12,913 bases of DNA from Thermodesulfobacteriota bacterium (GTDB taxonomy: Bacteria > Desulfobacterota > Desulfomonilia > Desulfomonilales > Desulfomonilaceae): NCBI GenBank assembly GCA_030837305.1, contig JAUPKT010000460.1:1-12913 (forward strand), written 5' to 3'. The translations under genes were made by a program, and so were the position numbers. The notes beneath the pieces are model-generated. The model saw only the letters and a list, made by a program, of their open reading frames with translations. It was not told where the DNA came from and did no database searches. Of the stretch, positions 6,527 to 12,913 are shown piece after piece; the stretch's first letter is position 1; each line of letters starts with the position of its first letter.

Positions 6527-7624
6527 TTGGGCAAACCATTGAATGATCATAATCCTCGCCTCCCCGAACCGCGTAACGTATTGATCAGAGGGACAAATTG
6601 GGCCGGTGATACCATTATTAGCTTACCCGCTGCCAAGGGAATCAGGAGTCTCTTTTCCCAGGGGACCGTCACATATTGGGTCCCGGAAAATGTTGCACCC
6701 ATCGTACACGCGGCAGGGGTTTGTGATGACGTAATAACCTTTCCTGCCCATTCTGGGGGACCGCTTCTCAGGTCAATCTCCATGGCCGAGAGATTAAGAA
6801 AAAGATCCTTCGACTTTGTCATTCTGTTTCAGAATGCATTTGAGTCGGCATTTACGTCGTTCCTGGCACGCATACCTCTCCGGGCCGGCTATGCCACTGA
6901 TCTCAGAGGTCCCTTGCTGAATGTGAGAATACCGTTTCCTCCGAACATACGGAATCAGCACCAGGCCTTCTATTACCTGGGAATATATGAATTCATCGCA
7001 TCGTTGTACCCCGGACATGGGAAGCATGAGATTGATGAACCGGATTGTACGATTCCCTTTTCATCTTCAAGCAAGCAGAAAGCAAGGGAGATGGTCTTGC
7101 AAATCGGCGGGGATGATCGTAAGCCCATTTTCTGTCTGTGCCCGGGGTCTGCTAATTCTCAGGCCAAAAGATGGCCGCAGGATTATTTTGCTGAGTTGGC
7201 AGATCTGCTGACGGAGCAGTATGGGGCTCAAGTGGTTTTTTGTGGGTCCCCGGAGGAGACGGAGTTGATTGAGCAGATTATTTCGATACAACAGAAGCCG
7301 TCCGGCGTGAACATGTCAGGAAGAACGGATATCCTGGGGATGATGGCTCTCATGTCTTGTTCCCTGATGGTTATCTCAAATGATACTGGGAGCGCCCATT
7401 TGGCTGCAGCAGCGTCAGCGACCGTTGTCACTCTTTTCGGCCCTACATCACCCGGCGCCACGGCCCCTCTGGGCAGCCGAGCACATACCCTTGAGGGAAC
7501 GGCTTCGTGCGCCCCTTGTCGCCATTTCAAGTGCCCTGATCCTGCACATCCCTGCATGAGAAGCCTTACTCCGAGACATGTTCTCGAGAGTATTCACCGG
7601 ATTCTGGTATCGGAGAGGTCATGA
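6527..7624 (+). CDS. waaF: Lipopolysaccharide heptosyltransferase II (GT9), TTG start
   Basis: This glycosyltransferase family 9 protein of about 365 residues should transfer a heptose from ADP-heptose to the inner LPS core at the cytoplasmic face of the inner membrane. The N-terminal NVLIRGTNWAGDTI segment holds the putative catalytic Asp (D28). CPGSANSQAKRWP (205-217) is the WaaF-type donor-site segment. SNDTGSAHLAAA (284-295) and LFGPTSPGATAPLG (303-316) are typical for the C-terminal Rossmann domain. The cysteine-rich end (C328, C331, C336, C343) is also seen in many WaaF-like enzymes. An in-frame stop at 6521-6523 leaves no ATG before the conserved core, so TTG at 6527 or TTG at 6539 must start the protein, and neither has a good ribosome binding site. 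The next gene overlaps by ATGA. WaaF is preferred over WaaC by the KRW-type donor segment. Confidence 0.88.
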   Translation: MGKPLNDHNPRLPEPRNVLIRGTNWAGDTIISLPAAKGIRSLFSQGTVTYWVPENVAPIVHAAGVCDDVITFPAHSGGPLLRSISMAERLRKRSFDFVILFQNAFESAFTSFLARIPLRAGYATDLRGPLLNVRIPFPPNIRNQHQAFYYLGIYEFIASLYPGHGKHEIDEPDCTIPFSSSSKQKAREMVLQIGGDDRKPIFCLCPGSANSQAKRWPQDYFAELADLLTEQYGAQVVFCGSPEETELIEQIISIQQKPSGVNMSGRTDILGMMALMSCSLMVISNDTGSAHLAAAASATVVTLFGPTSPGATAPLGSRAHTLEGTASCAPCRHFKCPDPAHPCMRSLTPRHVLESIHRILVSERS

Positions 7625-8520
7625 GCGACGAGCCTCTGGTGAGCGTCGTAATACCTACTTTCAATAGGGTTTCACTCCTCAGGGAAACCGTGGAGTCAGT
7701 CAGGACCCAAACGTTCCGGGATTTTGAGATCATAGTGATCGACGACGGTTCAACAGATGGCACATGGAAATGGCTGATCCACCAGACAGATATCCGTGCA
7801 TTCAGGCAGCCCAATCAAGGCATCGCTGCATCAAGAAACCACGGGATATCAAGGGCGAGGGGAGAATGGATCGCATTCCTGGATCACGATGATCTGTGGA
7901 TGGCGGACAAACTTCAAATCCAAATGGATTATGTCGCAACCAATCAAGATGTGGCTCTTGTCTCGGCGAGACATGTTCGGCTGGGGAAGCGAATCAAGCA
8001 ACCGAGAAAAGTGTCGTGGATCTCCGGAGATCTTTTTGCAGAAGTCTTCTCCCAGAGCTTCATACATACTTCATCCGTAATCATCAGAAAGGACGTCTTG
8101 CAGTCAATCGAAGGCTTTGATCCACAATATAGGTTTGCCGATGAGTTTGACGTCTGGCTCAAGATCTCCCGACAATTTCCAATAGCCTACATTAACAAAC
8201 CGTTGGTGCTCATCAGGTTTTACGATGCAAACACCAGTCATGATCGCCTTGGTCTCAGAAAAGATACCCAGGACATACTGTTCAAGCATTATGACAAAGA
8301 GAAAATTCCAGAATCTCTTTTCAGAAAAACCATGTCGGACCATGACATATCGTACGGTCGCGCCTATCTGCGGGCAGGCAATCTCGCCGCAGCAGTGGAG
8401 AGCTTTCGGAATTCCATAGTTCGGACACCGCTGCGACCAAGAAGCTGGCGCTATTTCCTGAAATACAAGATTTTGAAATTATTGTTGGGGCCGGGTCGAG
8501 GTGTTGACGCATTGCAGTAA
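7621..8520 (+). CDS. Family 2 glycosyltransferase
   Basis: This 299-residue GT-A fold glycosyltransferase starts with VSVVIPTFNR and has the nucleotide-sugar binding DDGSTDGT (41-48). The metal-binding region is FLDHDD (86-91), and ADEFDVWLK (173-181) supplies the likely catalytic acidic residues. It should add one sugar from a nucleotide donor to a growing glycan in the cytoplasm. Sugar and acceptor cannot be predicted. The C-terminal third (about 240-290) is helical and basic and carries a TPR-like stretch (YLRAGNLAAAVESFRNSI), possibly for membrane or partner contact. The ATG overlaps the waaF stop by 4 bp, and GGAG (7612-7615) lies a few bases before it, so translation is probably coupled. 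Position between waaF and a WaaP-type kinase suggests a core or O-antigen sugar step. Confidence 0.88.
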   Translation: MSDEPLVSVVIPTFNRVSLLRETVESVRTQTFRDFEIIVIDDGSTDGTWKWLIHQTDIRAFRQPNQGIAASRNHGISRARGEWIAFLDHDDLWMADKLQIQMDYVATNQDVALVSARHVRLGKRIKQPRKVSWISGDLFAEVFSQSFIHTSSVIIRKDVLQSIEGFDPQYRFADEFDVWLKISRQFPIAYINKPLVLIRFYDANTSHDRLGLRKDTQDILFKHYDKEKIPESLFRKTMSDHDISYGRAYLRAGNLAAAVESFRNSIVRTPLRPRSWRYFLKYKILKLLLGPGRGVDALQ

Positions 8521-8540
8521 CCGGCGGTTCGGGGCTGTCC

Positions 8541-9464
8541 TTGCAGAAGATCCAATACAATAGACTCAAGATAATGACCAGCGGTTCTTTCGCTTCCCGG
8601 CTGGGAGGAACCGATGCCCAGGACGTTCTCCGAGAGATCTTGGAGAATCACGAACAGCTTTTAGAGGAAAAGGATTCCTCGGTCTGCAAGAACTCGCGGG
8701 AAACTGCGGTGACCATCGTCACCGTGCATCAATCCGTTCGGGTCTGTGTGAAAGAATATCGTTGGCGCGGACTTCTTCATGCCTTGAAGTCCCTTGGGCG
8801 ACCTTCTCATGGTCTACGGACCTTTCTCAACGGCCAAAGGCTGAACGACTATGGAATAAGAGTTGCCGGCCCCATTGCTTTGATCCAGAAAAGATTTCTT
8901 GGACTGCCGCACACCGAGTGGGTGGTCATGGAAGTAGTCCCGCGAGCCATGGAACTGGACCGATATATCCTGAAGAAAAAGGCCGACTGGTCTTCTCCGG
9001 ATCAGAGACGGGCATTTGTCAGGGAGGTGGGAGAATTCGTTGGATTGCTCCACCGGGAAGGCATATTTCATGCGGACCTCAAGACGTGCAACATTCTCAT
9101 CTCCGAACCTGATGAGACTGAGAAGCCGTGTTCTAGTTCGAGGGATGTCGCCGGTGAAGATCACAGTGTTGATTCCGAACCTCTTATTTTTCCAATCGAT
9201 TACGACGATGTTACTTTCAGGAGACGCATTCCGATCAAGAAAAGAGCAAAAAACCTTGCGCAACTGTTCCTATCGACACCTCTTGTAGTAACTCTGACGG
9301 ACAGACTAAGGTTTCTTGACGCATACTGCTCAGCATCGGACATATCGAGAGCGCAGCGTCGCGCTCTGGCCGCAAGAGTGCTCAATAAGGCTCTTCACAG
9401 GCGAATCTTGTATGTGTCCCTTTCTGGAGACGTGGAGGAGTCATGGGACGTGCCTGGTCGATAG
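8541..9464 (+). CDS. Lipopolysaccharide core kinase, WaaP/InaA family, TTG start
   Basis: This protein of about 307 residues shows the minimal protein-kinase-like fold of the LPS kinase family. The ATP-binding Lys is K71 in VCVKEYRWRG. The catalytic loop is HADLKTCNIL (D179, N184). The metal-binding Asp is D220 in PIDYDDVTF, in place of the DFG motif. It likely phosphorylates an inner core heptose or Kdo in the cytoplasm. Between the catalytic loop and D220 there is an acidic, polar insert of about 30 residues (187-214). No ATG with a good site exists at the expected place. TTG at 8541 has GGGG (8531-8534) 6 nt upstream; ATG at 8574 (residue 12) has a weaker site and is the alternative. An in-frame TGA at 8505-8507 limits extension. 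It is the last gene of the LPS operon and ends 13 bp from the convergent radical SAM gene. WaaP versus KdkA type is unresolved. Confidence 0.82.
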   Translation: MQKIQYNRLKIMTSGSFASRLGGTDAQDVLREILENHEQLLEEKDSSVCKNSRETAVTIVTVHQSVRVCVKEYRWRGLLHALKSLGRPSHGLRTFLNGQRLNDYGIRVAGPIALIQKRFLGLPHTEWVVMEVVPRAMELDRYILKKKADWSSPDQRRAFVREVGEFVGLLHREGIFHADLKTCNILISEPDETEKPCSSSRDVAGEDHSVDSEPLIFPIDYDDVTFRRRIPIKKRAKNLAQLFLSTPLVVTLTDRLRFLDAYCSASDISRAQRRALAARVLNKALHRRILYVSLSGDVEESWDVPGR

Positions 9465-9477
9465 GGACAGTGGGATC

Positions 9478-10587
9478 TTACCTGGAATCGTCGTCGCAGC
9501 ATACGGCTTCATTCAAGTATTCTGCCAATTGATCATTGTTTTCCATTTCAATCCCCAGTGCCTGTCTCCAAACGTGTGTGGATTCCATGCATAGATAGAG
9601 TCTCACTTGAGGGAAATAGTCCCTCAAACAACCGGTGAGCTTCTTGTACACCTCTATTCGTCTGTTTACATGGAGGCGCAGCTTTCCATCTAAACCCCTC
9701 AGAAAGGCATCATGAAAGAAGGGGAGGGCACCGAAACGGGCAAGCACGATGTCCTTGAGTTGAGGAACGAACCGCAGTACGCCCATTGAAACCCAGGCGA
9801 TACTTTCGGGACGAACATGGACTGCAATGTCATGAATGGTTTTATAGTAGTCTGTCTCGAAATTCGGATAAGGTATGATGGGATCGAAGTGGAACCCCAA
9901 TTTGTAGCCATTTTCCTGCAGATGTGCCGCTGCGTTCAATCGCTGTTTGAGGGAACATGAGCCAAGCTCATACTTGCGAATTATTTGGCCCGCATTGACG
10001 GAGAAACTGACCACCGTCCTTCCCTTGGGATCCAGATCGAGGAGCGGGGTTATCTGATCCGTCTTTGTCTTGAGTTCAAGGCTCGCATTTGGGATTTCGG
10101 CAAAAAGGCTTACCAGCCCTGTGGCTAGGTCTGTGAGGGGGTCCAGTGCCAGAGAGTCTGTAAATTCACCAGTGCAGATCCTATGAAACTGACCGGAGTT
10201 CTGTTCAAGGTATTCACTCAGTCCGGCGTACATATCCCCAATGTTAACAAATACATCTAAGACCGGGCTGTTCAAGTATGCCTGTAAAGCGCAATACGCG
10301 CAGTCCATGGGGCATCCCTGACCGATATGGAGTATTTCCAGACCGCAGCAGACGTAAGATTTCGTTCCTGGGCAGGGCCTGACAACATTCCCCTTAAACT
10401 TGAGGAGCCGAATAATCCTTTTTCCCCGACGAAATGGATCAGGCTCCATGACGAGTTTCCGCATCCCATTTTCTACCGAGGCTCCTTCCAAGACCTCTAC
10501 ATTCCCCAACTTTTGAACAATGCTTTTAGTCATTGGTTCGTCCACGACATCTGGTCCGACCCAAACCTGATCAATGCGGAAATTCAT
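9478..10587 (-). CDS. Spore photoproduct lyase-like radical SAM protein
   Basis: This 369-residue protein carries the radical SAM motif CX3CX2C (C92, C96, C99 in GCPMDCAYC). It aligns by eye along its length with spore photoproduct lyase: C138 in ICTGEFTDSLALDPLT falls where the lyase has its H-donor Cys in ACTSDIVGIDHLT. SFSVNAGQIIRKYE and GYKLGFHFDPI also match. One residue after the third cluster Cys, where B. subtilis lyase has Tyr99, this protein has Ala100; the Tyr97 equivalent (Y98) is kept. The C-terminus extends past the lyase end with LCMESTHVWR. A DNA-repair or other radical reaction is possible, but the organism looks Gram-negative, so spore DNA is not the likely substrate. The ATG at 10587 is limited by an in-frame TGA (10596-10594); its ribosome binding site is poor. 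It is the last of three same-strand genes, 21 bp after the GNAT-like gene. Confidence 0.85.
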   Translation of the reverse strand: MNFRIDQVWVGPDVVDEPMTKSIVQKLGNVEVLEGASVENGMRKLVMEPDPFRRGKRIIRLLKFKGNVVRPCPGTKSYVCCGLEILHIGQGCPMDCAYCALQAYLNSPVLDVFVNIGDMYAGLSEYLEQNSGQFHRICTGEFTDSLALDPLTDLATGLVSLFAEIPNASLELKTKTDQITPLLDLDPKGRTVVSFSVNAGQIIRKYELGSCSLKQRLNAAAHLQENGYKLGFHFDPIIPYPNFETDYYKTIHDIAVHVRPESIAWVSMGVLRFVPQLKDIVLARFGALPFFHDAFLRGLDGKLRLHVNRRIEVYKKLTGCLRDYFPQVRLYLCMESTHVWRQALGIEMENNDQLAEYLNEAVCCDDDSR

Positions 10588-10608
10588 AATACGTCACTTG
10601 CCTCTAAT

Positions 10609-11646
10609 CTACTGTCTCATGCCGACAGCCGCCCAATCCTCTCTTACCATTTCCAGGATATGTCGGGCTTTCTGAGTATACAATTGGATGGTTTCGAATT
10701 CCGGGTCCACGAGTATTTTTTGGAGGAGCAGCCCGTCATCATTAAACCATCGGGGGAGAACCCCTCCCAGAAAGTAGCCCCTGCCTCTTAATATCTTTAC
10801 GGCAAAATCAAGCCACGGGGTCGTTAGTTTCAGCCATGTTTGCATTATCACGCAGTTCCCCCCAAGAGCCTGAGCCTCCAGTTTATCCAATTCGGTCTCA
10901 AAGTCCTGTCCTATGTCGTAGAAAGCCAGTCGTGAAACGTTTGCGAAGTCGAAGATTTCGATGTCTGATGAAGTCTTGACGTCGGCAGGTACGGTTTCGT
11001 CACACTGTTTCATGAACCTCTTGTCCGGGTAGTCTTCGTAGATGTATTTTAGTTGTGCCTCGTACACCTGCGGAACGTAGATGGTTTGAGGTCTCCTCCT
11101 GCAATTGATTGAGCCAAAAAGAGTCGAAACCCTTTTGCCCGCAAACGACTCCATCTCATAAGCCTCGCCCGGCATGAGTGCTACTTCCAGTGCTGTCTCG
11201 ACTGCGGAGAAAACGAGCATAGCCTTCTGTAGTGCGACGTGATAGCAAACTGCTTCTCCATAGATTTCTTCAATGTCATCCCGCAGGGGCACGACCCTAT
11301 GCATCAAGAAATGGCCATTGGCATTGCTTAACCCTAAATTCCTATACGCTTTGAGGACGAGGCCTGCTCCCCATTCATAGATCCGCTCATAAGGGGCTGA
11401 ACGGAAGAGATTATGAACGCCCACGATGCCGCCTTCAGAGTTCCTGGCCACTGTGGTTACTATTTGCCCGGACAGATTGGCGTCTCTGAGGGCGTGAGGA
11501 TTATAAAAGATCTTAACGGGATATCTCTCTCCGTATACGGACAGAAAAAGCTCTACAACACCTTCAGCGTCCGAAGAGTTGAACAGACCTATCTCGAAAA
11601 CGTCCTTGTTTGGCGCCGTATACAGTGAAGGGGAAATTCCAGACAT
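10609..11646 (-). CDS. GNAT-like acyltransferase, possibly two GNAT-like halves
   Basis: This 345-residue protein resembles the GCN5-related N-acetyltransferase fold. In the N-terminal half, SSDAEGVVELFLSVYG (24-39) looks like helix 1. IVTTVARNSEGGIVGVHNL (62-80) looks like strands 2-3. AGLVLKAYRNLGLSNANG (94-111) resembles the acyl-CoA pyrophosphate-binding motif A, although it is R-N-L-G-L rather than the usual R/Q-x-x-G-x-G/A. In the C-terminal half, TTPWLDFAVKILRGRGYFLGGVLP (275-298) followed by DGLLLQKI (304-311) looks like a second, partial GNAT end. The start is firm: GGAGG (11652-11656) stands 5 nt before the ATG. Substrate and whether it truly transfers an acyl group are unknown. It lies between a transporter and a radical SAM gene on the same strand, suggesting a shared pathway. 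I do not recognise a specific named family. Confidence 0.6.
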   Translation of the reverse strand: MSGISPSLYTAPNKDVFEIGLFNSSDAEGVVELFLSVYGERYPVKIFYNPHALRDANLSGQIVTTVARNSEGGIVGVHNLFRSAPYERIYEWGAGLVLKAYRNLGLSNANGHFLMHRVVPLRDDIEEIYGEAVCYHVALQKAMLVFSAVETALEVALMPGEAYEMESFAGKRVSTLFGSINCRRRPQTIYVPQVYEAQLKYIYEDYPDKRFMKQCDETVPADVKTSSDIEIFDFANVSRLAFYDIGQDFETELDKLEAQALGGNCVIMQTWLKLTTPWLDFAVKILRGRGYFLGGVLPRWFNDDGLLLQKILVDPEFETIQLYTQKARHILEMVREDWAAVGMRQ

Positions 11647-11651
11647 GAAAA

Positions 11652-11656
11652 CCTCC
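11652..11656 (-). promoter_or_regulatory. Strong ribosome binding site of the GNAT-like gene
   Basis: On the minus strand GGAGG precedes the ATG at 11646 by 5 nt. The 71-bp gap to the upstream transporter shows no hairpin with a T tract, so read-through from the transporter gene is plausible. Confidence 0.6.
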
Positions 11657-11717
11657 GAAAACAGTAACGCACTTCAAAAGGAAATGCCTTGTCGAAACAT
11701 GGTATCGATAACCTATC

Positions 11718-12905
11718 CTATTTGTCCGTCAGGGAGTCTGCTTGTTGTCGGGGAAACGACAGAGCCATCACGGTGGCAGCCATGGTCATTGCCCCGCATG
11801 CGTAATACAAGAGTCCATATCCCGAGTGGACCAATATCAAGCCTCCAAGTGAGGGTCCCACAAAAAAGCCCATTTGAGACATCTGCATCCCGAGATTGCT
11901 GTTGAATGATCTAAACTTGTAGTCTGAAACGTCAAAGATTATTCCGTTGAGCAGAGGCATGGCAAATCCCCAGCCGATGCCGAAACACAGCCCCAAGGCC
12001 AGGAAGGCAGCCGGCATGTCGTCCACATGAGCGAGAAAAACATAACATACGGTAAGCCACGCGCAGGACAGCCCGAGCAGTTTGCTCTTATCCATCCGAT
12101 CGAGATACGTACCCGCCACTACTCTCACCGCAATTTCAGCTACTGTCGAAAGCGTGAAAAATAATCCCGGATTGTCAATGCCATTGGCTTTTCCAAAGCC
12201 CTGCAAGAAAAAGAACACCGGGCTGAACGCAGTCCACACCAGGAAGGAGAGAATCAAGGTAGTGGCTACTCGAAGGTTCCTGATATTTCCAATTATTTCC
12301 CTGAGCCCGAGCTGCTGTTGCCCATGATTGTCAGCGGCGATTCGATCTTGATTGAGGAGACAGGCCAGAGGAAATATCAGGATGAGGAGCAATCCAGAGA
12401 GATCCAACACTCGTTGAAAACCTCCCACCAAGGTGGCCAGCGGCTCTATGACAGGTGGTATGACTGCATAAGGAAGCAACGTGACCACGGAAAAGAAGGC
12501 AAAGGCCTGCCCACTCTTTTCTTGGGGGATACAGCCCACAAGAAGCGTCAAGATGGCAGTGGCCAAAGCTACGTACGCAGCTCCGTGAACCACGCGGACG
12601 ATGAACACCATCCAAAAGGAGGAAGCCAAATCGTAAAGCATCAAGACAACGATCAACACAAACCCGCTTGCCATAATCCATTTTCTTGCGTTGAATATGG
12701 TGATGGCGAGGCTGAGGAAAGGTCGGAGCAGGAGAGCGCTGACCGAGAAAACTCCTATGAGGATCCCAAATCTCTGCGGGTCTATGGGCAGAGACTGGAG
12801 ATATTGATAATAATCAAAGAAAATGGCTACTGTACTGAAGGCTATAAACGTCAGGGCGTTGAGAGCATAAAATTCCCGCGTAAAGATTGAGTCCATTTTT
12901 GTCAT
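11718..12905 (-). CDS. Major facilitator superfamily transporter
   Basis: This 395-residue protein has about 12 hydrophobic segments and the size of an MFS carrier, so it should sit in the inner membrane and move a small solute by ion coupling. A motif B-like stretch is RVVHGAAYVAL (R104). A motif A-like loop between helices 8 and 9 is GTYLDRMDKSK (G265, D269, R270). The loop between helices 2 and 3 (RPFLSLAITIFNARKW) has lost the usual Asp-Arg of motif A. The 'central' loop near 188-205 is short and polar. Such features fit drug- or metabolite-export carriers of the arabinose-efflux-like group, but the substrate cannot be told. The ATG at 12905 is 9 bp before the second in-frame ATG at 12896, and only 8 bases of upstream DNA are present, so the start and the promoter are unresolved. 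It is the first gene of a unit with the GNAT-like and radical SAM genes. Confidence 0.85.
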   Translation of the reverse strand: MTKMDSIFTREFYALNALTFIAFSTVAIFFDYYQYLQSLPIDPQRFGILIGVFSVSALLLRPFLSLAITIFNARKWIMASGFVLIVVLMLYDLASSFWMVFIVRVVHGAAYVALATAILTLLVGCIPQEKSGQAFAFFSVVTLLPYAVIPPVIEPLATLVGGFQRVLDLSGLLLILIFPLACLLNQDRIAADNHGQQQLGLREIIGNIRNLRVATTLILSFLVWTAFSPVFFFLQGFGKANGIDNPGLFFTLSTVAEIAVRVVAGTYLDRMDKSKLLGLSCAWLTVCYVFLAHVDDMPAAFLALGLCFGIGWGFAMPLLNGIIFDVSDYKFRSFNSNLGMQMSQMGFFVGPSLGGLILVHSGYGLLYYACGAMTMAATVMALSFPRQQADSLTDK

Positions 12906-12913
12906 ATGTCTGA

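Noticed and set aside
9415..9469. Inverted repeat TGTCCCT / AGGGACA as a terminator of the LPS operon
   Set aside because: The stem is only 7 bp, the loop is 41 nt and no T tract follows, so chance pairing is likely.
9478..10587. Evidence that the organism forms spores
   Set aside because: Spore photoproduct lyase-like proteins also occur in non-sporulating bacteria, no sporulation gene is present, and the LPS genes point to a Gram-negative envelope.
10327..10791. Forward 154-codon open frame across the radical SAM/GNAT junction
   Set aside because: It spans the junction of two well-supported minus-strand genes and shows no domain of its own.
12318..12890. Forward 190-codon open frame opposite the transporter
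   Set aside because: The product is very polar and low-complexity, as expected from the complement of hydrophobic transmembrane codons; the minus-strand MFS gene explains the region.

Overview
The window reads as chromosomal DNA of a Gram-negative bacterium of roughly balanced base composition. It carries a beta-oxidation gene set and an inner-core/lipid A lipopolysaccharide (LPS) gene set. That pairing, together with an acyl-CoA dehydrogenase of the extended C-terminal type and a non-sporulator spore-photoproduct-lyase-like protein, fits a Desulfobacterota (former Deltaproteobacteria) fatty-acid degrader. The taxonomic placement is inference from gene content only. No tRNA, rRNA, CRISPR array, insertion sequence or phage gene was seen, and nearly every base is coding.

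Region 1 (1-3840, + strand) is a beta-oxidation operon: the 3' end of an acyl-CoA dehydrogenase, a thiolase (417-1661) with an odd Lys/Glu-rich tail, and a two-domain enoyl-CoA hydratase/3-hydroxyacyl-CoA dehydrogenase (1789-3840). Together the three cover oxidation, hydration, second oxidation and thiolytic cleavage. A perfect 12-bp hairpin (3912-3939) closes this operon and also the convergent gene that follows.

Region 2 (3994-5279) holds a secreted AMIN-domain protein on the minus strand and a 290-bp AT-rich divergent intergenic region. The AMIN gene most likely starts at 4989, because a good promoter overlaps the upstream ATG at 5121.

Region 3 (5280-9464, + strand) is a tightly packed LPS operon: a Trm112-like zinc-ribbon protein, a LpxL/HtrB-type acyltransferase, heptosyltransferase II (WaaF), a family 2 glycosyltransferase and a WaaP/InaA-type kinase. 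They plausibly act in sequence on lipid A acylation, core heptose addition, further core sugar addition and core phosphorylation. Two of the genes appear to use TTG starts.

Region 4 (12905-9478, minus strand) is a three-gene unit: a major facilitator transporter, a GNAT-like acyltransferase, and a radical SAM protein homologous to spore photoproduct lyase. It runs tail to tail into the LPS operon with a 13-bp gap. It has no obvious textbook pathway and is the best candidate here for an undescribed system. The radical SAM protein keeps the CX3CX2C cluster motif and the candidate catalytic cysteine, but has Ala where spore photoproduct lyase has a Tyr next to the cluster.
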